Shown here one piece after another: positions 55,899-64,000 of a stretch of DNA of 64,000 nt. The position numbers and the translations under genes were made by a program. Under the pieces are notes generated by a model that saw only the letters and a list, made by a program, of their open reading frames with translations, did not search any database and was not told where the DNA came from. The number at the start of each line of letters is the position of its first letter. The stretch's first letter is position 1. Source of the stretch: Boesenbergia rotunda (lineage: Eukaryota > Streptophyta > Magnoliopsida > Zingiberales > Zingiberaceae); NCBI GenBank assembly GCA_024364735.1, contig JAGFNQ010008308.1:1-64000 (forward strand), in the 5' to 3' direction.

Positions 55899-58100
55899 TG
55901 TTTGACAATAACTTAAGTTAGATTGGTTTAAGGGGCTAAATTGCTATCCTTGGGATAGAATAAAAGGTATAGGATTTTGGGAGAGTAAAAAAATATTCTA
56001 ACTGAAAAAATCAAACTTAAGCACTCTCTCCCCCTTTGTCATGCATCAAAAAGATAAAAACTTGCATCAACAATGAAAAACCTTTGAATTTTTGTTTTGA
56101 AAATACTTATTGCAATTTTGTTTTTTTTAAAAAAAAATTGCATAAATTTGAAAATGCTCTAGGTTTAAAGTATAAATACTTTGAAAAGATGATTTGTAAG
56201 GAGTGCAAGTACTTTTAAAAGATTATTTAAATCCTTTTTTGAAAGAATATAAGTATATATTTTTTTGAGAAATTAAGTACTTAACAATACATTTGAAAAT
56301 ATTTTTTTTTCAAAATTAAGAATATTGGTTTTGAAAGACATAAGTATTTTTTTTTTTAAAAAATATTTTACTTGATTGAGTTTCTTTTCCAGTCTGACAC
56401 CATCCTAGGAAACCTTGTTGACCACAAGGGCATTTCCTAAGTGTCCTGGAAAGTTTTCAAACAAGTAAATATTATTATAAATTTTTTAAAAAAAATGATA
56501 ATATTTCACAAAGTATGTGCTGAAAAACTGTGTGAATTTTGAAGATCTAATATTTTACTTAACTTGGTCTATTTTCCAGTCTGACACTATCCTAGGAAAC
56601 CTTGTTGACCACAAAGACATTTCCTAAGTGTCCTGGGAATTTTTCAACCTAAGTAAACATTATTTCAAAATAATTTCATAAGTCACACAAATTTTAACAA
56701 ATAGTATTTTGAAAAGCATAGATTTTTAGAATTTTAAAAGCATGTAATTGAATAATTCTTTTAATTTGACCTCCCCCTAAAGTTGACTCAGTCCTGGGAA
56801 GCTTGTTGACCACAAGTACTCTTCCTTTGAGTCTTAAGGTTTGATTCAAATCAAAGGAATTTTCTAATAATAAAAAATAGTTTAAGACTTGAAAAAATTT
56901 GACTTAGACTCCCCCTAAATCTGACACATCCTAGGAGTCCTTTTTAGATTATGAAGTGGACCTTCCTCTGTGTCTTTAGGGTTTATCAAAATCAAAAGAA
57001 CAGGTAAACATTTGATTTTTGCAATAGGTAAAATCTTTTTCGAAAAGCCACAAGTGATAACGATTAAAGCATGATTTTCGAAAAGATATTTTCAAATAAT
57101 AGTAATGTTTTTAAAGTGCAGTTTGAAAAATATAAAAGCACTCCCCCTGCATCAATGCCGTTTGACTCTATCTAAGTGCCCTAAGGAACTTTAGTGCTGT
57201 CCTAAGAGGCTTGTGTCTAATTGCGTGAGTCAATCAATTTTTGAAAACAATATACCTTTTTGAAAAATGTGTAATATATATAATCAATCAGACAAGCATG
57301 AATTCCATAAAAACATTATTATGTTAAAGCTCTATTTTGAAAAATATATTTTTAGGAAAATATTCTAACAATTTTGAAAAACAATTTTGAAAAATATTTT
57401 TCAATTCATTAGTCCTTAACATCTCACCCATTTTAGATGTATCAATACAACAAGCATGATTGCCTTATAGGTGTATTGTGAGATGCTTGAATCATTTTCC
57501 ATTATTAAATCTAAGATTTAATTGAAATTTGTGTTAGATTCGAATTTGACAAAAGATAATTTGAATTTGAATTTCAGAAATTGGCTTCCAGGTCTTGGCG
57601 AGGCACTAGGCCTTCTTTGGCCGTAGCCTTATGGGATCATCCACCCTTTCCTTGACAAAGCCTTTTAATGAAATTTCCTTTTCAAATTAAATTAGGTCAT
57701 TTTCTGGTCTAACTAGCTTGGGTCTTGGATCGGTAGCTTCGGCTGGTTTCACCAGTCTAAAGAGACCAAGTAGACTTGATCTTATTAGAGTTGGTTTCCC
57801 CAACGTACTATCATCTCACCTCCTCCCAATACTATGTTGCCAAATTTCAATGATCTTTTTCTTATGACCTTTCTAAATTATGCATAAAAATTAAATATGA
57901 ATGACATGTCATATATTTTAAAGGAAAATAGCAAATGCATGGCATGGCAATTATGCATGAGTCAAACAAGTCAAGACATTTTATTTTTGTTTCTAAGAAT
58001 GTATCAAATTTTCGATTTGATACATATCGTGTGAACCTGCGAATATGTCAACCCACTTTGACATATTTGATTTTATTGAATTAATTGTTGCAGTTTGGGT
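55899..58100 (-). other. Element F non-coding interior
   Basis: About 2.2 kb without a gene. It holds a dispersed repeat of about 75 bp, CAGTCTGACAC-ATCCTAGGAAACCTTGTTGACCACAA...TTCCTAAGTGTCCTGG, at about 56390, 56575, 56785 and 56910 (the last two degenerate), separated by A/T runs. The small frame 56036-56218 is AT-rich chance. Confidence 0.6.
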
Positions 58101-58740
58101 AAGGTTTTAGTTTGGTTCAGGTTTAAGTGATTTAAGATTGGATTTAGTTGAATTAAAATTGAGTTAATTTGAATTTAATTGAATTAAAGTTGAGTTAATT
58201 TGAATTTAATTGAAAAGTGAATCAATTTGAATTAATTGAATTAAAGTGAATTTATTGAATTAATTTGAATTAAGGTGAATTAATTGAATTAATTTGAATT
58301 TAATTGAATTTAAGTGGATTAATTCGAATTATTTGAATTTAATTGAATTTAAGTGAATTTAAGTGGATTAATTCGAATTATTTGAATTTAATTGAAGTTT
58401 AATTGAATTAAATTGATTTAATTGAGGTTTAATTGAATTAAATTGATTTAATTGAAGTTTAATTGAATTAAATTTATTTAATTGAAGTTTAATTGAATTA
58501 AATTGATTTAATTGAAGTTTAATTGAATTAAATTGATTTAATTGAAGTGTAATTGAATTAAATTGATTTAATTGAATTAAATTGATTTAATTGAAGTAAT
58601 TTGATTAATTAAGATTTAATTGAATTAATTTGATTAATTAAGATTTAATTGAATTAATTTGATTAATTAAGGTTTAATTGAATTAATTTGATTAATTAAG
58701 GTTTAATTGATTTAATTAAGATTTAACTAAGGTTTAATTA
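58101..58740. repeat. AT-rich (AATTGAATTA)n-type repeat in element F
   Basis: Simple repeat of TTAATTGAATTAAATTGA variants; between about 58385 and 58560 a 30-bp unit (GTTTAATTGAATTAAATTGA...) repeats several times. It lies just after the Gag stop on the minus strand. Confidence 0.88.
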
Positions 58741-59593
58741 ACAGTTGTTGGTTTAAATTCATCATTTTCATTATTTCGAAAATTTCTTCTTCGTTTTTAT
58801 TTTTCTTTCCGAATTTTTCTATTAATTTTGATTTATTTGATCCTTTGTAATTTTCATTAATTATGGCCCTAATCTTAGAAAATTCCATTTCCTCCTCAAA
58901 ATCAATATCCTCAAAGTGTGTGGAGTAAAATGGGCCACTAGTTAAGGTTTTATAGTAGTCTTCAGGATTATCTATAATTAAATTATTATCAAGAATAAAA
59001 TCATCTTTATCCTCAGAATAATTTTCAATTAAATCATGTTTATCCTCAGAATAATTTTCAATAAAATCATGTTTATCCTCAGAATTATCCTTAAGGTTTT
59101 CAAATTCAAATTCGGAGTTATCCTTATGATTAATTTTTTCTGAATTAAAATTGTCAGTAATATTATCAGAATTGATTTTATCAGAATTATTATCACAATA
59201 ATTATCAGAATTAATTTTATTAATTTCTGAATTTATATTTTGAATTAAATAATTAATTTCTGATATTTTAGTCATATCTTTATTTTCTAACTTATCATGC
59301 AAGAGGCTAATTTTATTATGCAGTAATTCTAATTTATCAGAAAAATTAACTAAATTATCACAAAATATTGCAGGAAAAATTTTCGGAACATAAATTTTCC
59401 GTACCTTCGCCGGACACTTATTTTTGTAGTGTCCGTACTTCTCGCATTTGAAGCATTGTACATGTTCCTTGTTCTTCCGGACTCCTGGCGCTGGTACCTC
59501 CTTCGCCGCCGGTGGTGTAGACCGAGTGTTACGAGTAGGGCACTGATTTTTATAGTGCCCTCTCTCCCTGCACGTGAAACAAATAATATGCAA
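58727..59593 (-). CDS. Element F Gag fragment with two CCHC zinc knuckles
   Basis: 288 codons, open. Near the N-terminus are two retroviral-type knuckles with perfect C-x2-C-x4-H-x4-C spacing: CFTCRERGHYKNQC (residues about 5-18) and CFKCEKYGHYKNKC (about 48-61). These bind nucleic acid in packaging. A long acidic, Asn/Asp/Ser-rich tail follows with three repeats of SEDKHDFIENY type (about residues 176-210). The capsid domain that should precede the knuckles is absent; only about 120 bp separate this frame from the primer site. The start chosen is the first ATG; a spliced or longer Gag is possible but not visible. Function in F is uncertain. Confidence 0.8.
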   Translation of the reverse strand: MHIICFTCRERGHYKNQCPTRNTRSTPPAAKEVPAPGVRKNKEHVQCFKCEKYGHYKNKCPAKVRKIYVPKIFPAIFCDNLVNFSDKLELLHNKISLLHDKLENKDMTKISEINYLIQNINSEINKINSDNYCDNNSDKINSDNITDNFNSEKINHKDNSEFEFENLKDNSEDKHDFIENYSEDKHDLIENYSEDKDDFILDNNLIIDNPEDYYKTLTSGPFYSTHFEDIDFEEEMEFSKIRAIINENYKGSNKSKLIEKFGKKNKNEEEIFEIMKMMNLNQQLLIKP

Positions 59594-59700
59594 TTTAAAA
59601 TTAGATATTAAAAAAATTGTACCTGATTCACCCCAGGGCTCCCCCTCAACTCCTGGCGTCGTTGCTCCGTCGGCGGTTAGTCCGGTGAAGAGCGGCTCGG

Positions 59701-59713
59701 CTTTGATACCACT
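59701..59713 (-). other. Element F primer-binding site
   Basis: Minus-strand AGTGGTATCAAAG next to the LTR end CCTACA; a one-base variant of the tRNA-Met site. Confidence 0.82.
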
Positions 59714-61378
59714 TGTAGGACCGGTGCCGTCGATAGAGGGGGGGGTGAATATCGACCGTGAAAACTTTCGTAAATATTTCGTAAAACTTCTGGACTCAGA
59801 GCGTTAGTGCAGCGGAAACATAAAAATAAAATAAAAGAAAGCAAAACAGGGGACACGGCAGGTTTATTTACTTGGTTCCCAACCCCCCAGGGTTAGTACG
59901 TCCAAGGCCTATGTACTCGGCGTTGAGTCCACTAATAGTCTCCTTTCCGGAATTTCCGGAGGCGGAGAAACCCGACTTACAGTGCAAAATTACAAGCAAT
60001 AATATGGAAAAATAAATACTGTAATTAATTGCAAACCAAACACAAAGTGTGAAGTTCGGCCGATCTGGACCTCCGAAGTGCCGCGCACTTCCTCCTGGAG
60101 CCTCCCGGTCGCAGAACCTCGTCTTTAGCGCGTTGTCGTCAGTCGGAATGAACAGATTCGAAGTTGGAAAGTGTGTCAGAAGCAGAGGGGTCGAAGCCCC
60201 TTTTATAGCCCTCCTGGGGGCGCCCTGGTCGACGGGGGCGCCCCGGAAGACTCGGTCAACTCTTATCCTTGCGCCTACCTCGCCGCAGGTGATAAGAACT
60301 TTGACCAGGGCGCCCCGGATGACTCGGGCGCCCCCTTGAGGGCTTATCCTGTGTTCTGGCTTCGAAATAGCAAAACAACTACTAATTAGGGCGCCCCGGA
60401 CGCTCCGGGCGCCCCGGTTGACACCTGTTCTGCAAACACACGTTTGATGCATGTATTAGTACTGCCTGGGGGCGCCCCGGACGCTTTGGGCGCCCCGGTT
60501 GACACCTATTTTGACTGCATCACGAAACTGCATGTTTAGTACTACCTGGGGGCGCCCCGGACCTTCCGGGCGCCCTCACGGACACCTGTTCTGCACACAC
60601 ACACAAGTGCACATCTTCTGCACTGGCTGGGGGCGCCCCCCATGCTGGGGGCGCCCTGGCTGCTGGTTTTCAGCCTTCTTCATTTGCTTGCTTTGTCTTC
60701 TTCTCTTGGTACCTGCAAGATATATATATGCAAAGCAAGTATACATGAAATATTAATCTTACGAACTTGGTTCGGACTTCGGATTGGCACGCAATCCTAG
60801 GTCGAACCGACGCAAACTCTTACCCCCGAGAAAGCGCCTTTCACCTACTCCTTTCAGGAGACGGTTGCCGCCCGGTCCTTCGGGTGGACTTTTGCCTAGC
60901 CGCCCTTCGCTAGGTCTTGGATACCAAGCATCCCTTCGCTTGGTGCCTAGCAGCCCTTCGCTAGGTCTTGTTTCCCTGACAGCCCTTCGTCAGGTGCCTA
61001 GCAGCCCTTTGCTAGGACTTGTTCCCCTGACAGCCCTTCGTCAGGTGCCTAGCAGCCCTTCGCTAGGACTTATTTTCCTGACAACCCTTCGTCAGGTGCC
61101 TAGCAGCCCTTCGCTAGGTCTTTTCTTTCTGGCAGCCCTTCGCCAGAGCCTAGCGGCCCTTCGCTAGGTCTTTTTCGTTCTGGCAGCCCTTCGCCAGAGC
61201 CTAGCGGCCCTTCGCTAGGTCTTAGGGTTTCCATGCCTAGCTTAACTAGGACTTTTCTCAGGCTTAGGTTACTTCTCCTTCGCTCCCCTTTGTCTGTTCA
61301 ATATATTACTGACTTAAGTACATTGTCAAACATTAAAACACATAAAGGAGAACATCATTGATGCAACTTGCACCAACA
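59714..61378 (-). repeat. Element F 5' LTR
   Basis: 1665 bp, differs from the 3' LTR at only about fifteen places seen by eye, many of them C/T or G/A at CpG. It keeps intact GGCGCC pairs (60214-60655) and all thirteen hairpins (60895-61219). TATA at 60200-60207, minus. Confidence 0.93.
60895..61219. repeat. Hairpin array in F 5' LTR
   Basis: Same 325-bp array as 55399-55723, with the same order of arm types; no arm-breaking difference seen. Confidence 0.92.
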
Positions 61379-62040
61379 TAGACTTCCAATCATACTTCAG
61401 TATAGCTTAAGATCTACAGGTTTACCTTCAGGGTCACTATCAATTTTGACATTTATGGCCATAGGGGTACTTATAATTTTGGAGTTATCCATTTTAAACT
61501 TCTTTATTAATTCCTTAGCATATTTGGATTGGTGAACATAATTCCCATCCCTAGTTTGCTTAATTTGCAGTCCTAAGAAGAAATTGAGCTCACCAACTAA
61601 GCTCATTTCGAATTCATTTTCCATTATTTTTACAAATTCCTTTAAAAAGTTTGAGTTGGTGGATCCAAAAATTATGTTGTCAACATAGATTGGGGCAATG
61701 AAGATGCCTTTTTCTAAGGTTTTAAAAAAAAGGATGGAGTCAATTTGTCCTTGGTTAAATTCCTTAGAAATAAGATAAGTTGATAGGCGTTCATACCATG
61801 CCCTAGGTGCTTGTTTTAACCCATACAGTGCCTTTTTAAGTTTGAAAACATGGTCAGGTTTTTCTAGGTCCTCAAACCCTAGGGGTTGTCCTACATAAAC
61901 TTCTTCTTTGATGAACCCATTTAAAAAGGCTGACTTAACGTCCATTTGGTAGAGTTTGAACCCTCTATGAGATGCAAATGCTAACAACATTCTAATTGAC
62001 TCAAGTCTGGCTACTGGAGCATAGGTTTTGTCATAGTCTA
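61379..62040 (-). pseudogene. Element G: copia reverse transcriptase (SIRE/Maximus-like)
   Basis: Minus frame 61990-61397: YQMDVKSAFLNG, VFKLKKALYGLKQAPRAWY, IYVDNIIFGST, FFLGLQIKQ. The second Asp of the catalytic YVDD box is Asn, so the polymerase would be inactive. The frame ends where element F is inserted and continues at 54214. A frameshift near 62045 separates it from its upstream part. Confidence 0.92.
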
Positions 62041-62812
62041 ATCTCGACTTGACTGAACCCTTTTGCTACTAAGCGGGCTTTATTTCTAACTACTTCCTCT
62101 TGGTCATTTAGTTTATTCCTAAATATCCACTTAGTATCTATAATAGACTGCCCTCAGGTTTAGGTACTAGTTCCCAGACTTGGTTTCTCTCAAATTGGGC
62201 TAATTCCTCTTGCATAGCTATGATCCAATCAGGATCAGGTAAGACTTCCTCTATAGTCTTAGGTTCAAGTTTTGAAATTAGTGTGATCTGACTAAGATTT
62301 CTATAAGAAGACCTAGTTCTGACTCCTAAAGTTGGATCACCCACAATTTGATCAGAAGGGTGACTGAGTCTGGGTTTCTTGGTTCTTCTAGAACTTGGTT
62401 CAGCCTCAGGTCTGGCTAGACGGTTTGGTTCAGTATTTTGTTAAACTACTTGGGTTGGTTCAATTATTGGTTCAGTTGATGCAGTAGTTAGTTCAAGAGT
62501 TAGTTCATTTAGAGGTTCAACTAGTGGTTCAATTGATGGTTCAATAATTTGTTCATTATCTTCCCGATCAATATTTAATTGGTTCAAGTTTTGGTTATCA
62601 GATTTTGGATTAGTTTCCTCATCAAAGATTAAGTTAGTTGTTTCTTCAATTTTATTAGTTTGTTTATTATAAACCCTATATGCCCTACTAGTTGTTAAAT
62701 ATCCTAAGAAGACTCCTAGTGTTGACTTAGACTGAAATTTATCTAGATAGTCCTTGGTGTTCAAGATGTGGACTTTGCACCCAAAGACCCTTAGGTAATG
62801 CAGGTTGGGCAA
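62041..62812 (-). pseudogene. Element G: RT N-terminus and integrase C-terminal tail
   Basis: 62344-62138 holds the start of RT (DPDWIIAMQEELAQFERNQVWELVPKP). 62812-62441 holds the copia integrase end (LRVFGCKVHILNTKD, GVFLGY--TSRAYRVYN) followed by an acidic, Glu/Pro-rich linker with EPLVEPLNELT-type repeats. Stops and frameshifts lie between them (near 62137 and 62440). Confidence 0.88.
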
Positions 62813-63216
62813 TCTATGGTAATATAGTTCATAAGGAGCCTTATTGTGTCTTTTGTTAACTAGGACCCTATTTTGGATATAACAAGCCGTACTAATTGCT
62901 TCCGCCTAGAATTGGTTAGCTAGGTTGAATTCATTGAGCATGGTCTTAGCGGCTTCCTGAAGGGTTCCATTCTTTCTTTCTACTATCCCATTTTGCTAGG
63001 GGGTTCTAGGACAGAAAAACTCGTGAATATATCCATTTATTTTACAGAATTCCTCAAACCTTTGATTTTGGTATCATTTTGATTTTCGATTATCTTACAT
63101 AAGTCAATAAATAGGTTTAGGATTTCATCCTTAGTTTTTAGGAACCTAACCCAGATAAACCTAAAGTAATCATCGATAATGACTAAGAAGTATCGGTTTC
63201 CACATAGTGACTTGAC
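62813..63216 (-). pseudogene. Element G: integrase core, degraded
   Basis: Between linker and pre-integrase the core is stop-filled, but segments such as the FLKTKDEILNLF and NGVVERKNR-region counterparts can be placed (near 63130 and 62960). Catalytic Asp/Glu cannot be checked reliably in this state. Confidence 0.7.
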
Positions 63217-63840
63217 TCAATGTGAATCAAATAGGTCAAGATGCAGGAGCTCAAGTGTGGTTTGGGTTAAGTCTGATTGACTTTGCTTGTGATTAGACCT
63301 GGTTTGTTTACCTTGGTTACATGAGTTACATATCGTGTTTTCATAGTTCTTAATTTTTGGTACCCCTTTTATTAGACCAAGTTGGGTAATTTTAGAAATT
63401 AGTCTAACATTTGTGTGACCTAGTCTCCTATGCCAGAGGTTGGATTCTTCTAATTGAGTTAAGAGACATTTCGGTACTATAGGTAGATTGATAGTATAAA
63501 CATTATTTTTCATAGTACCCTTAAGCATGACTTCTGAGTCATGAAGATTTCTAATTAGGCAGTCAGAGTTGGAAAATGTAACTACATAGCCAGTACCACA
63601 TAGTTGACTTATACTACGCAAATTAAATTTGAAATTCTCAACCAAGAGTACCTTTTTAATTACAAAGTCGGATTTGAGTTCAATGTTACCTGACCCAATG
63701 ACCTTGAGCGTAGCATTGTTGCCAAATGCTACTGAGCCTAGGTTCTTGAACTTGAGTTTGGTGAATTTTAATTTGTCTCCAGTCATGTGTCTGGAGCTTC
63801 CACTATCCAACATCCATTGGTCCAAATCTTTATGTTCCTA
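63217..63840 (-). pseudogene. Element G: protease and pre-integrase
   Basis: Minus frame 63825-63217. Opens WMLDSGSSRHMTGD, the copia aspartic-protease motif with catalytic Asp present. It continues to SISQLCGTGY, then the pre-integrase finger LWHRRLGHTN ... ICNSCNQGKQ. Typical SIRE wording. Gag lies right of the window. Confidence 0.92.
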
Positions 63841-64000
63841 CACAAAGTATTTATTGATTTGGATCCAATTAGAATTAAGGATAGCTTAAATTGATTTTCA
63901 CAACCTAGTTTGTCTCACCCAATCTAGTGTTATCAATCACGTTAACCTTATGGGTTTTGTGAGATGTGTTTTAATAGAAATTAAGATTTTAATTTGAAAT
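63841..64000 (-). other. Element G sequence upstream of protease
   Basis: Still element G by position (end of Gag or linker), but no motif is readable in the last 160 bases. Confidence 0.4.

Larger units (their letters stand above)
54215..61378 (-). mobile_element. Element F: complete non-autonomous SIRE-related element (LTR plus Gag fragment)
   Basis: 7164 bp with perfect target duplication, two nearly identical LTRs (1668 and 1665 bp), tRNA-Met primer site and polypurine tract, but no protease, integrase or RT. The only coding part is a zinc-knuckle fragment of Gag. Such LTR-plus-gag elements must borrow Pol from an autonomous relative. F is young, judged from the small number of LTR differences. 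Confidence 0.92.

Noticed and set aside
58727..59593. Host CCHC zinc-finger gene
   Set aside because: Two retroviral-type knuckles right behind a tRNA-Met primer site, within an element with perfect target duplication, make it a Gag fragment.

Overview
This is plant nuclear DNA made almost entirely of LTR retrotransposons nested inside one another. I see no host protein gene, tRNA, rRNA or CRISPR array. The evidence is long LTRs with TG...CA ends, initiator-tRNA-Met primer sites, polypurine tracts, Ty1/copia (Tork-like and SIRE/Maximus-like) and Ty3/gypsy (Athila and Tekay chromovirus) polyproteins, and pervasive in-frame stops. A flowering plant with a large repeat-rich genome is certain. 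A monocot, perhaps Zingiberales, is my impression from LTR style and is not proven.

Layout. 1-3540: 3' end and 3' LTR of copia element A, inserted in the protease codons of copia element B (3541-8168, with 3' LTR 6351-8168). 8169-8467 and 35364-36140 are pieces of one SIRE-like LTR (element J, + strand), whose primer site and gag follow to 39.4 kb. J's LTR was split by solo LTR E (8468-35363, minus, TSD TTATT). E was split by a 24.8-kb Athila element C (9975-34824, minus, TSD CTCAC/CCCAC). C was split by solo LTR P (13472-23068, TSD GCTAG) and by Tekay element N (about 26.98-32.75 kb). P was split by Tekay element K (15208-22548, TSD CCCTC), which has near-identical LTRs. J's gag was split by solo LTR L (37840-39231). 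Then come an LTR fragment M (to 40356), an unassigned block (40357-41830), a truncated Athila copy D (41831-48195), SIRE-type LTR fragments Q and R (48196-49144), a deleted Tekay element H (49145-54085), and a SIRE-like copia element G running off the right edge. G is split by a complete young non-autonomous element F (54215-61378, TSD TAGAC).

How the parts work together. None of the polyproteins in view is intact. K, the youngest, has one amber codon in pol and has lost most of gag and protease. F encodes only a two-zinc-knuckle Gag fragment. If K or F moved recently, they probably used proteins supplied by other copies. Solo LTRs, microhomology deletions, filler DNA at a break junction and C-to-T-type nonsense changes show removal and silencing at work.

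The most interesting signal is not a gene. LTRs of several unrelated lineages carry arrays of short hairpins or palindromes. Their arms change together while the loop stays constant (for example 55399-55723, 14527-15190 and 22540-22960). In three families the palindromes also come in close pairs.
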